From Akkermansiaceae bacterium (GTDB lineage Bacteria; Verrucomicrobiota; Verrucomicrobiia; Verrucomicrobiales; Akkermansiaceae), in NCBI GenBank assembly GCA_025354565.1, contig JANXMQ010000132.1, positions 1 to 63,525 on the forward strand: a stretch of 63,525 nt of DNA, read 5' to 3'. Under the pieces are notes generated by a model, which saw only the letters and a list, made by a program, of their open reading frames with translations, made no database searches and was not told the DNA's origin. This document shows, one piece after another, positions 1 to 9,353 of this stretch (position 1 is the stretch's first letter; each line of letters opens with the position of its first letter). The position numbers and the translations under genes were made by a program.

Positions 1-81
1 CACAACGGCATCCACACCGCCCCGATTAAGGGCGGCTTGGATAATCGGTCGCAGAACTTTGGCTCGGTCGTCGTTCAACAT
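1..81 (-). CDS. Partial leftward ORF at window edge, unidentified
   Basis: An open frame enters from the left edge on the minus strand with an ATG at 79-81. It reads MLNDDRAKVLRPIIQAALNR and continues out of the window. The frame is open upstream to about 111, so a more distal start is possible. The visible 27 residues look helical and polar with no signal peptide. I do not recognise the family. It is divergent from the damaged gene that follows, so it could belong to whatever event removed that gene's 5' end, but nothing seen proves this. Confidence 0.3.
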   Translation of the reverse strand, partial: MLNDDRAKVLRPIIQAALNRGGVDAVV

Positions 82-224
82 TTGGATAGCGCGGATGAGC
101 TTGGAATTTATTTAAGATTTATTAAATACCTGAATAGTTACACCGGAAGATACTCCCAGCCATTGGCGAAATACTGAGGACTTGCCAGCGTTACAACGCC
201 ACCCGCTCGGTCGAATGGGAGGAA

Positions 225-1763
225 ATGTTAGGTGCCCTCCGCACGGCTTCACCCGAGGTGCAACAACTTGCGGCCGACTCCCTGAAGGCGGCCTACACGG
301 GTTTCGCCGGCGTGAAAACGGCCCCCGGTGGCCAAGACATCACCACCACCTATAACTCACAAATGGATTTTCTTGCCAGTACCTTGGCCAGCTCGCCCGG
401 CGGCTACGACCTCCTTTACAAACTCGGTAAAGAACATTTTCCCGAGCAACTGCTACCATACTCCTCGATCTTCCTTGCCGCCGACCCGACAAAATTCGGA
501 CCCGAGTTACAACAGGCGATCGGTCCGATTATCCGCGACCAGCTCGTTTACGAATACCTCGGCAATAACCGCGAATACCTACTTGCCGAAGCCCAAGCCA
601 CACGCCAAAGCAGCAATATTTCCACAGCTTTTGATTCACTAGCTGGCCTCTACCGGAAGGTTGGTGTCCACGATTACGACTGGCATGTCTCTGAGCCTAA
701 CCTGAAGAACGCCACCTGGGACTACTTCACGTTCGAACCACCGGAACAGCAAAAATACGACATCTCGCCATGGCGCTACCGCAAGGTGACTTTTCCGCAG
801 GGCATGGAAAACTGGTTCACTCCCGGATTCGCCCCCGCATCGGCTAACTGGAAAAAGGGCCAAGCTCCGTTCGGTCAGTATGAGGGCAAGCTAGTCACCG
901 ACCCGACACTGCGAGGTAGGTTCAGCTCTCCAGAGCCGATGCGTACGCTTTGGGACAAGGAAGTCCTGTTAGTTCGCGGGACCATCCAACTCCCGCTTCC
1001 TAAACCGGGATACCTTTACCGAATTGTCGTGAACACCGGCTTGTTCGTCGGCGTCGGCGACGGCTACCGACTTTACCTTAACGGAAAACAGTTAGTTGAA
1101 GTCAAGGAAGGCATAGGACGCGGTTCGGGCGGCACCCTCCGCGGAGCTTTCATCACCAGAGAACTCTTGGACGAGTTCAGCAAGGGTCCCGTCACCCTCG
1201 CCGCCACGACCTTCCTCCGTTACGGCGACCGGGCGATAGTAACCATGCCGCCAGTTCCCCAGGGCGTCTTTAGCATGTGGATCGAGGAAATGAAACTCCC
1301 ACCGCTGGATGACGCCGCATTTCGCAAGTCCGCCACCGTGATCCCGATGCAGTCCGCTGCGTGGCAGGAAAAGCAGGATCCCACGAACATGGAGCTTCAG
1401 ACTGCCGACGACCGCTTCCACTACGACGGCAAGTTCATCGCCAACCCGAAGGTGTTAGGTTCCTGGACGACTGTTGGGACAGTTTCGGCAATCGAAGCTT
1501 TCGATCCCGCAAAACCGACCGATCTCAACAAGGCGACCTTCGGCGGACTCACCCTCAAGGAGAACGGACTAACAAACAAAACGATAATGATCTGGTCTGG
1601 CGACACCTTGATTGACATGACCCGCTGGCAGGCACTCAAAATGACGACTCAAACCATCGCCGGCACCGATTACCTCGCCGTCGAAGCCGGTGGTTTCAGC
1701 GAGAAAAATCCCGCAGGCTGGAAATGCCCGCTCATGATCATGAAGCGAAATTACAATCCCTGA
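225..1763 (+). CDS. Exported-type Verrucomicrobial protein, probably 5'-truncated
   Basis: Encodes 512 residues from the first ATG. Residues 1-135 look like a helical repeat region. Residues about 142-365 (from LYRKVGVHDYDWH to MWIEEMKLPPLDD) are clearly paralogous to the last 220 residues of the next gene. The last 140 residues form a separate beta-rich C-terminal domain. There is no signal peptide, although the paralogue is exported. The same frame stays open and coding-like upstream to about 138 (it includes LPAIGEILRTCQRYNATR) and then meets TAG at 135-137 with no ATG. I infer that the 5' end, including signal peptide and any catalytic domain, has been lost. No enzymatic motif is visible in what remains. 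It sits 82 bp upstream of the esterase gene. Function unknown. Confidence 0.6.
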   Translation: MLGALRTASPEVQQLAADSLKAAYTGFAGVKTAPGGQDITTTYNSQMDFLASTLASSPGGYDLLYKLGKEHFPEQLLPYSSIFLAADPTKFGPELQQAIGPIIRDQLVYEYLGNNREYLLAEAQATRQSSNISTAFDSLAGLYRKVGVHDYDWHVSEPNLKNATWDYFTFEPPEQQKYDISPWRYRKVTFPQGMENWFTPGFAPASANWKKGQAPFGQYEGKLVTDPTLRGRFSSPEPMRTLWDKEVLLVRGTIQLPLPKPGYLYRIVVNTGLFVGVGDGYRLYLNGKQLVEVKEGIGRGSGGTLRGAFITRELLDEFSKGPVTLAATTFLRYGDRAIVTMPPVPQGVFSMWIEEMKLPPLDDAAFRKSATVIPMQSAAWQEKQDPTNMELQTADDRFHYDGKFIANPKVLGSWTTVGTVSAIEAFDPAKPTDLNKATFGGLTLKENGLTNKTIMIWSGDTLIDMTRWQALKMTTQTIAGTDYLAVEAGGFSEKNPAGWKCPLMIMKRNYNP

Positions 1764-1845
1764 TACTTGGGATCTCATCTAACATAATTAGTGGGGTTCG
1801 CCCAGCGAATTCACCCCCAAATAGAAATAACCAATACAAAAATAT

Positions 1846-4254
1846 ATGAAATCACACACTACCGCATGCTATCTCGCGGTTGCACTGGCGGGACTCATTG
1901 TGCAGTCAACTGCGGCTAACGACGTTCCGCTAACTCTGCTGCGGCCCGACGAAAAACCCGGCGACAACAGCAAACCTGTCAAAGTCTATGTCCTCGCGGG
2001 TCAATCCAACATGGTAGGCATGGGTGAACTCAGTGGCACACGTCCAGTTTATCCGAGTGTTTTCCTGTCATCAGATCCGGCAATTCTACCCGGGGCGATG
2101 CCGATTGGTCGTTCTGTGCTAGCTGCGCACGGTGTCTATCAGTCAGCCGATGCGAACGCAGAAAAGAGTGCGAAAGTGTCGCTTTTCAAAGGAGACTACG
2201 ATCCCAAGGCGGACTACACGAAATTGACGCCAGCCAAGACCGGCACGGTTGCATTAGGCACTGTATCACAGAACCTACCCACGATGGACGGATCATACAC
2301 TGTGGTAGTGAATGCATACATTGATGTGCCGACCAGCGGTAACTACACAATCCACGCTGGTTTTGAAGACAGCACCTGCAGTGTGGTTGCCTTGGAAGGC
2401 AAAGAGGTTTACCGCAAGGAACCCGGCGGCAAACCAATTTTCACCAAGATTGTTCTTGAACAAGGCAAGCGGTATCCGGTGATGATTACCTATTTTAAGG
2501 GTGGCTCGGCTGCGTTTTGGTTGGAACAAGTTGATCTTGAAGCCAAGGGGGACCTCGAGACGGTAACCAAGAAGGATAAAAAGTTCCAATACCTGATAGA
2601 CGATGCGGGCAAGTGGACCGTGCGCAACGATGTTTACTTCCAGGAAGCCCGGCTTGTGGAGGGCGGCAAGGGTTGTCCTTTGACCGCCACTGCCAATAGT
2701 ATGTGTTTACCAAAGTGTAAATCCATCGGGCCGGAACTGGGCTTCGGCTACGTGATGGGCACTTATCACGACGAGCAGGTTCTGCTGATCAAAACGTCGC
2801 AAGGCAACCGCTCGCTGGGGTTTGATTTCCGTCCACCGTCGAGCCGTCTGGATCCTGCGAATGAAAATGAAGGAATGGAATATCGTCTGATGGTCAAAGG
2901 GGTTAGGGAGACGCTCGCCAACATCGACAAGATCGTGCCCGGCTACAAAGGACAGGGTTATGAGATTGTCGGCTTTGGCTGGTTCCAAGGACACAAGGAT
3001 TTGGGATCCACCAAGGCGGAGTATGAGAAATGTCTGGTCAACCTGATCAACGACCTGCGCAAGGATTTTGAATCGCCGAAAATGCGTGTGGTCGTGGCCA
3101 CGGTCGGTTTTCATGGTTACCGCTTGGGCACCGGAAACTGGAATTGGAAGGGTGTTTGGGAAGCGCAAATGGCGGTGGGCGATCCCAAACAACACCCGGA
3201 GTATGCTGGCACAGTGTCGTCGGTAGATACGCGTGATTTCTGGCAGGAGGCGGGAGACTCACCAAGCGAACAAGACTACCATTACAACCGCAATGCCGAG
3301 ACCTATATGTTAGTGGGCGAAGCGATGGGGCGAGCTATGGTGCGCTTGGAGGGTGGCCAAGCAGCGGAAATCCCGAAGTCGGATCGTGAAGCACGGACAA
3401 CCGCCATGATGGCCGCCGAGGCCTCGAACCCAGCACTGACAGACGAACAAAAGGCAGCCTCGCTGACGGCGGTCAAACCGATGGTTTTGGACGGCGCGCT
3501 GGTAGCCTTTGCAAACGACGAACGGAATCAATCTTCCTTGCAGGAGTTGCTCGGGGGAGAAACGCATAGCGGGGCGTCGCAGTATGTGGATGATATCCTA
3601 GATGAAGCATGTGATTATTACCGCAAGGTCGGCATTCAGGATTATGATTGGAAACCCTTCGGCAAAGACATGAAAAACGCCACTTGGGAGTATCACAGTT
3701 TCAACCTGCCCAAAGTGCAGCCCGAACCTAATGCCAAACTCGTCCCCGTTGCCAATGTCAGCTATCCAGCCGGGATGGAGAACTGGTTCGCCGTTGAATT
3801 CAATGCACAGAAAGCCGGATGGAAGAGCGGTGCGGCACCGTTCGGCGAAAAGGGAGAAGCAGGAGACAATCGTGCACCGACAACGCTGTGTAGTGATGAT
3901 GTATTGTTACTACGTCAGACCTTTGACCTGCCGCCGCTGAAGCAGGATTGCCGCTATCGCATTCACATAATTGGCAGTGCGCACAAAAACATGGGAGAGG
4001 GCTACGTGATCTACATCAACGGCAAATTGCTGGCCGAATCGAAAAACGGCGTTGTCGCCTGGCATCGAGAGGGGCACAAGCCCCGCGGCAACCCTGTCTG
4101 GTCCGAATTTCGTAACGAATTCAAGGGCGGCAAGGTGACGATTGCAGTCAGCAACTTTCCCATGAGCAATTTCCCCACTGACTGGTTCGTCCCAGCCAGA
4201 GAGGCGCTAAGCGTATGCGTGGAGGAAATGAAACTTCCCCCGCTTGGAAAGTAA
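1846..4254 (+). CDS. Exported sialate O-acetylesterase-like (SASA) protein with inserted PA14 domain
   Basis: Encodes 802 residues with a signal peptide at 1-24. The SASA/SGNH nucleophile block is VLAGQSNMVGMG with Ser54. A PA14-like beta domain lies at about 85-235 (GNYTIHAGFEDSTCSVVALEG), inserted into the esterase fold. Esterase sequence resumes with the LGFGYVMG and VGFGWFQGHKD motifs, and the D-x-x-H-like DYHYN near residue 480 is a candidate for the catalytic Asp/His. The last 220 residues (from YYRKVGIQDYDWK) duplicate a domain of the preceding gene. The family removes O-acetyl groups from sugars; here the likely role is deacetylation of an extracellular polysaccharide in the periplasm or on the surface. 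The substrate cannot be read from the sequence. The sulfatase and DUF1080 genes downstream fit this role. Confidence 0.8.
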   Translation: MKSHTTACYLAVALAGLIVQSTAANDVPLTLLRPDEKPGDNSKPVKVYVLAGQSNMVGMGELSGTRPVYPSVFLSSDPAILPGAMPIGRSVLAAHGVYQSADANAEKSAKVSLFKGDYDPKADYTKLTPAKTGTVALGTVSQNLPTMDGSYTVVVNAYIDVPTSGNYTIHAGFEDSTCSVVALEGKEVYRKEPGGKPIFTKIVLEQGKRYPVMITYFKGGSAAFWLEQVDLEAKGDLETVTKKDKKFQYLIDDAGKWTVRNDVYFQEARLVEGGKGCPLTATANSMCLPKCKSIGPELGFGYVMGTYHDEQVLLIKTSQGNRSLGFDFRPPSSRLDPANENEGMEYRLMVKGVRETLANIDKIVPGYKGQGYEIVGFGWFQGHKDLGSTKAEYEKCLVNLINDLRKDFESPKMRVVVATVGFHGYRLGTGNWNWKGVWEAQMAVGDPKQHPEYAGTVSSVDTRDFWQEAGDSPSEQDYHYNRNAETYMLVGEAMGRAMVRLEGGQAAEIPKSDREARTTAMMAAEASNPALTDEQKAASLTAVKPMVLDGALVAFANDERNQSSLQELLGGETHSGASQYVDDILDEACDYYRKVGIQDYDWKPFGKDMKNATWEYHSFNLPKVQPEPNAKLVPVANVSYPAGMENWFAVEFNAQKAGWKSGAAPFGEKGEAGDNRAPTTLCSDDVLLLRQTFDLPPLKQDCRYRIHIIGSAHKNMGEGYVIYINGKLLAESKNGVVAWHREGHKPRGNPVWSEFRNEFKGGKVTIAVSNFPMSNFPTDWFVPAREALSVCVEEMKLPPLGK

Positions 4255-4295
4255 GCAGTATGGCAATAACTTTTAACAAAATACCGAGTATCTAT

Positions 4296-6644
4296 ATGAA
4301 TCCACGAAAGTATGATCCTAGCGCCAGCTTTAAGCTCTTTGCTATCGTCGCGTCTCTGTGCATCAGCAGCACGGCCCATGCACAGCACTTCGAGTACAAG
4401 GAACACCACCTCGGCCCTACCGGCCTATTCGGCGTCACCTCGCCGAGCGATATCAAAATCACAAAGGTGGAACCAGGTTCTCCAGCCGATGGTAAAATAC
4501 AGGTTGGCGACGTAATCGTCGGTGCAGGCGGAACACGCTTCAAAGAAAACACGCGTCCCGTTCTAGCCGATGCAATTGACTAAGCCGAGACAGAACAATC
4601 CAAGGGTATTCTGACCTTGGACCTAAATGATGGCAGGAAGGTCGAGCTGCAACTCAAGGTGCTGGGAAGCTATAGCGGGACTGCACCATATAACTGTTCA
4701 AAGACGGATGCCATTATCACTCAAGCCGCCGATTGCTTGGTCAAGTCTAAGGATTTAGGCCATGACACATTGAACATCTCATTGCTCGGCCTGCTTGCTA
4801 CCGGGGAGCGAAAATATATAAATGTAGCGAGAGAGGCCATCCATCAAGCCAATTGGGCCAAACCGGATGTCAAACTCTCTCTCGGCTCGGAAAGCAGTGC
4901 ATGGAGCTATGGCTACAACAATCTGCTGCTCTGTGAGTATTACTTGCTAACCCACGATGATTATGTGCTTCCCACCATCAAGACCTACGCCGTGACCATC
5001 GCCGAGGGACGGGATGCTGCCGGTCTCTGGGGGCACCTTATGGCCGACCCTCAAGCCAACCGCGGCCAACTCCACGGCCGACTTTTCGGCTATGCGGTGA
5101 TGAACTCGTCGAGCCTGCCGTTGTTTATTTCCCTAATGCTAGCCGAAAAATGCGGCATCAAACACCCCGAGGTCCAGGCCGGCATCGCGCAAGATTACGG
5201 CTTCTACAGCAGCTTCATTGGCAAAGGCACGCTCCCCTACGGAGTGCATGATCCAAAGTCAGATTCGTTCAATAACAACGGCATGAGCGGCATGGCGGCT
5301 ATTGCCTTCTCCTTGCACGGTGACAAAGAGGGGACGACTTTCTTTTCAAGGATGTCAACAGCCGCATCTAACACCATGGAGCTCGGCCACACTGGCCATT
5401 ACTTCAACCAACTCTGGACTGGTCTCGGTGCCGACCTCGCCGGACCCGCCGCTTCCGCCGATTTCTTCCGCGAAACCCGCTGGCTGCATACGCTTAACCG
5501 TAACTGGGACGGCAATTTCACCTTTGATAGTTGTGAAGGCAAAGGGCCTGAATATTCCTATCGCGGACTCAGCGATGCAGGCTCACATCTACTTAACTAT
5601 TGCCTGCCTCGGCACAAGCTCATCATCACCGGCAGAGAAGCCGACCCATTGATCCGCCTGAACGATAAGGAGGCGGCCGAAACGATCGCTCTCGCCACCA
5701 TGGACATCGAACACAAGAGCGATGAGGAGCTGCTAGCTTTAATGGGTCATCCCATGCCAAAGGTCCGAGGCGAAGCGGCGGAGACGCTGCGCGGGCGACA
5801 ACACAAACTGTTACCCTCCATCGTGAAAATGTTAAAAGATGGAACCAAGGAGCAACGGATGAGCGCTATCGGTTATTTTGGTAACAAGTGCCCGCCGGAG
5901 CAGGTTCAACCGATGCTCAACGAGCTGGCTGCGATGATGCGCGATCCGAAGGAGAACCTGTCGCTGCGGGCGGGCTCGGCAGCGGCCCTTGCTGGTCTCG
6001 GGGAAACCGGCTATCCCTACTACAATGACATGCTTCGAATTATCGTGGCCGATGAGCCAGATGACGCGGCTGGCCGCCTCGATGAGGATGTCGGTCGCAG
6101 CCTCGTCACTCTCTGCGCCGATCCGTACGCGGCCGGATTGGTAAAGGACAAGAAACTGTTTTATGCTGCAGCGCTCAAGTTGCTCGACCACAAGCGCGCC
6201 AGCGCGCGAATCTTTGGCATCACCTTGATCGCGCATGTTCCGCTTGAGGACTTTTACCTGGTAGCCGACAAGGTCGCTTACATCATCGACGACAAGGATC
6301 TGACTTATCACTCCTATCACAATATGGGACCCAAGACCGGAGCGATCTCGATTCTTGCCAGCCTCAACATCCAAGGCGGAATTGAGGCCGCCTTCGACGC
6401 GCTAGAGGTCGAAACCGGTAAGGCCGGATTCAAAATCCGTATGCTCATGGATGTGCTGCCAAAATATGGAGCCAATGCCCAATACGCTCTGCCAAAAATC
6501 AAGGCAGTCAATGCCGGAAAGTTCCAAGAGAAGTGGGATGCCATGATCAAACAAATCGAGTCCGCCACAGCCAGCCGCAAGATGATCACGCTCGACGAGG
6601 CAAAACACTACGGCCAAAGCAAATCTCCAGCAGCATCCGAATAA
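4296..6644 (+). pseudogene. PDZ-DUF6288 HEAT-repeat exported protein split by an in-frame TAA
   Basis: Starting at ATG 4296, a signal peptide (about residues 1-30, ending ISSTAHAQ) is followed by a PDZ-like domain (IKITKVEPGSPADGKI and VGDVIVGAGG). The frame then meets TAA at 4581-4583 and continues in the same frame without any length change to TAA at 6642. The sequence after the stop finishes the PDZ domain (GILTLDLNDGRKVELQLKVL), then enters a DUF6288-like alpha-helical domain and C-terminal HEAT-type repeats (MPKVRGEAAETLRG, RAGSAAALAGLG). Full length would be about 782 residues. ATGs at 4215 and 4260 are also in frame, but 4296 gives the best signal peptide. One substitution at the stop would restore the gene, so this is a recent pseudogene, a sequencing error or a readthrough case. 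Its 3' end overlaps the next start (TAATG). Confidence 0.75.
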
Positions 6645-6979
6645 TGAATACAAAATTCGCAATTTCTACGCTCGCGCTAACATCTTATCTTTTCTTTGCA
6701 TACGCACAGCCATCCCATGCAGAGCCTTCCCATGAGGCTGGAGCAATTGTAAAAGACAAACCAACAGTCGTATTCATCACCGGTGATGATGAGTATCATT
6801 CAAGGGAAATCATGCTTCCTTTTGCAAAAAAACTGGAGGAGGACTATGGGTTTAAAGTCATTTATCTCACCACGCCACTCACCGAAGGAGCCACTCCGAT
6901 TCTTCTCGCCTACGGAACAGGCAAACGCGATCCTGATCGAGTAACACCGTTGAAGACACCATGGCTAACCATCCGATGA
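6644..6979 (+). pseudogene. ThuA-like domain stub, C-terminally truncated
   Basis: ATG 6644 overlaps the stop of the preceding gene. The 111-residue product has a signal peptide (about 1-26) and then the opening of a ThuA-like flavodoxin-fold domain (TVVFITGDDEYHSREIMLPF, YGFKVIYLTTP). After residue about 85 the similarity ends and the tail ([17 protein letters not shown]) does not look like the family, which normally runs for more than 200 residues. The frame runs 19 bases into the sulfatase gene. I infer a deletion that joined the 5' end of a ThuA gene to unrelated sequence or to a tail fragment. A complete ThuA-like domain is present elsewhere in the window, at the C-terminus of the 54382-57966 product. 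Confidence 0.6.
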
Positions 6980-8355
6980 CAAATCATTTCTTCCGCTCCG
7001 TGATCTTCGCCGTCGGCATGGTTGGGTGCGCCTGTGCCGCGGCTCCGCGGATGAATGTGCTATTCATCGTGGCTGATGATTTGAGAACCAGCCTCGGGTG
7101 TTATGGCGACACCCAGGTCAAGTCACCTAACATTGATCGCATCGCGGCGAAAGGGGTCCGTTTCGAACGCGCTTACTGCCAGTATCCCGTGTGCAATGCA
7201 AGCCGCTCCTCGTTTCTCACCGGGCTCCGCCCGGACCACACCGGTATCTTCAGCAACGAGAGTGTTCTGCGGCTTGAAAAACCCGATCTCGTCACCCTCC
7301 CGCAACTCTACAAACAAAACGGTTATTTCACCGCCAGCATCGGCAAGATCACCCATGCCGGTGTGGATGCTGCGGGAAAACCGATGCTCTTCAATGATCC
7401 GAAAGCCTACACGGAGTTCAGCAATGGAGTGATTACAAAACTCGGGAAAACCGGGGAGGGCCGGAACCTAACTGGTGGCAAACTCGCCTGGTGCCAATGG
7501 CTTTCCGCGAACGGCACGGATGAAGATCAACCGGATGGCCAAAACGCTGCCACGGCGATCAAGTTGATAGAGGATCACAAAGTCGCGCCCTTTTTTATCG
7601 GAATGGGCTTTCACAAGCCACACGATCCATTCTTCGCCCCGAAGAAATACTTTGATCTCTATCCGCTCGAAGGCATCCAACTCGCGAAGGAACCCGCAGA
7701 CCGCTCCGCCGAGCTGCCTCTGGCGATTCCTAATGAGAATGCCTTCAAGTCGTTCACCGATCAGGAGCGTAAGGAGTTCCGCCGCGCCTACTTTGCTGGC
7801 ATCAGTTTCACCGACGCACAGATCGGAAAACTCCTCGATACGTTAGATCGCCTCAAGCTCTGGGACAACACCATCGTGGTGATGATGGGGGATCACGGCT
7901 ATCACCTCGGCGAACATGGTTGGTGGAACAAGGTGACGATCTTCGAACTCTGCGCCCGCACCCCGCTCATCGTCTGGGCACCCGGAATGAAAGGCATGGG
8001 TAAAGATGCCAAGGGTATCGTCGAGTTCGTGGATATTTATCCCACTCTCACCGACCTCTGCGGGCTAACCCCACCAGAGCCTCAAGACGGGAAAAGTTTC
8101 CGCAAACTGCTGGATGACCCGGCACTGCCAGGAAAGACCGCCGCCTTCACCCAAGTCACCCGCGGTAAGAACATGGGGCGCAGCATCCGCACCGACCGCT
8201 GGCGCTACACCGAGTGGGCGGAGGGCCAACTCGGTATTGAACTCTACGATCACAGCAATGATCCATTGGAATATCATAACCTAGCGACCCATCCCGAGCA
8301 CAAAGCGCTCATGACATCGCTCTCCAAACAACTCCACGACATCCAGTCACATTGA
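6961..8355 (+). CDS. Exported sulfatase, iduronate-2-sulfatase-like
   Basis: Encodes 464 residues from ATG 6961; ATG 6976 is an alternative start. The signal peptide ends near residue 27. The N-terminal metal-binding motif is [10 protein letters not shown]. The sulfatase signature is [15 protein letters not shown] with Cys78, in the C-x-(P/A)-S-R form seen in the iduronate-2-sulfatase subgroup; this Cys must be converted to formylglycine by a maturase not encoded here. Further conserved blocks are GFHKPHDPF, the [17 protein letters not shown] metal/sulfate site and the C-terminal [10 protein letters not shown]. It probably hydrolyses sulfate esters on a polysaccharide in the periplasm. Its start lies inside the ThuA stub, so its original promoter context may have changed. 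Confidence 0.9.
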   Translation: MANHPMTNHFFRSVIFAVGMVGCACAAAPRMNVLFIVADDLRTSLGCYGDTQVKSPNIDRIAAKGVRFERAYCQYPVCNASRSSFLTGLRPDHTGIFSNESVLRLEKPDLVTLPQLYKQNGYFTASIGKITHAGVDAAGKPMLFNDPKAYTEFSNGVITKLGKTGEGRNLTGGKLAWCQWLSANGTDEDQPDGQNAATAIKLIEDHKVAPFFIGMGFHKPHDPFFAPKKYFDLYPLEGIQLAKEPADRSAELPLAIPNENAFKSFTDQERKEFRRAYFAGISFTDAQIGKLLDTLDRLKLWDNTIVVMMGDHGYHLGEHGWWNKVTIFELCARTPLIVWAPGMKGMGKDAKGIVEFVDIYPTLTDLCGLTPPEPQDGKSFRKLLDDPALPGKTAAFTQVTRGKNMGRSIRTDRWRYTEWAEGQLGIELYDHSNDPLEYHNLATHPEHKALMTSLSKQLHDIQSH

Positions 8356-8395
8356 CTAAGAAATGGTCCCCGCCGCGCGTAGTCCTGTGAATCTC

Positions 8396-9271
8396 ATGAA
8401 AACATACCCGCAACGATCTCTGATTTCCGCATGTCTCTCACTCGCCGCGCTTATCGCGTCCTCAGCCGCAGCCCCCGGCAATGAAGACATGAGCAAGCCG
8501 GTCATCACCACCGAGACCCGTAAGGACGAGGACGGCAAGGACGCGCTCTACATGTTCATCGACGGCGTGAAAGTCCACGAGACCGATGTCACCAAACAGC
8601 CATTGCCCCCCGTAGTAACTCCGGGCGAACCCGCTGGATTTTTCGCGCCGCCCTCCGATGCCGTCGTGCTGTTCGACGGCGCCGAAAAATCGTTACAAGC
8701 CAACTGGACCGACACCAAGGGCGATGCCAGCAAGTGGAAAGTCGTCGATGGCGCGCTCGAATCCGTCCGGGGGGCAGGCTACATCCAGACCCGGGAAAGC
8801 TTCGGTTCCTGCCAGCTTCATATCGAGTGGGCCGCGCCGGCAAAGCCTGCGGGCGATGGCCAGGGCCGCGGCAACAGCGGGGTTTTTCTGATGGGAACTT
8901 ACGAAGTCCAGGTGCTCGACAGTTTTGAAAACCAGACCTACGCCGACGGTCAGGCCAGCGCCCTCTATGGCCGCAGCAAGCCGCTGGCGAACGCTTGCCG
9001 CAAGCCCGGCGAATGGCAGAGTTATGACATCATCTTCCACCGGCCGCTTTTCGATGACAAAGGGCAGGTCGTCCGGAGGGCCACTTTCACCGTCATCCAC
9101 AATGGCGTGCTGGTCCAAGATCACGTCATCCTCAGCGGCGGCACTGGCTGGATGGGGCCGCACGCGGCGTCTGAATACAAGGCTCATGCCGACAAGCTAC
9201 CGATCTCCCTGCAAGATCATGGAAATCCGGTCCGCTTCCGCAATGCCTGGATCCGCGGAATCAAGGACTAA
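8396..9271 (+). CDS. Exported DUF1080 (3-keto-disaccharide hydrolase type) protein
   Basis: I chose ATG 8396 rather than an upstream in-frame start at 8363 because it gives a clean signal peptide (MKTYPQRSLISACLSLAALI, cleavage about 26). The product has 291 residues. After a short linker, the DUF1080 domain occupies about 85-290: VVLFDGAEKSLQANW, WKVVDGALESV, RGNSGVFLMGTYEVQVLDS, GEWQSYDIIFHRP and the final ISLQDHGNPVRFRNAWIR. DUF1080 has a concanavalin-like beta-sandwich fold, and some members hydrolyse 3-keto-glycosides. It lies 41 bp after the sulfatase on the same strand, as expected for a glycan-degradation unit. Confidence 0.85.
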   Translation: MKTYPQRSLISACLSLAALIASSAAAPGNEDMSKPVITTETRKDEDGKDALYMFIDGVKVHETDVTKQPLPPVVTPGEPAGFFAPPSDAVVLFDGAEKSLQANWTDTKGDASKWKVVDGALESVRGAGYIQTRESFGSCQLHIEWAAPAKPAGDGQGRGNSGVFLMGTYEVQVLDSFENQTYADGQASALYGRSKPLANACRKPGEWQSYDIIFHRPLFDDKGQVVRRATFTVIHNGVLVQDHVILSGGTGWMGPHAASEYKAHADKLPISLQDHGNPVRFRNAWIRGIKD

Positions 9272-9353
9272 AATGATGTGATCGGTGAAGTGCAAACCCG
9301 CATGAGAACCATCAAGGTTGCCAAACTCGGTCAGGGCGGTAGAAAGTCCTCCC

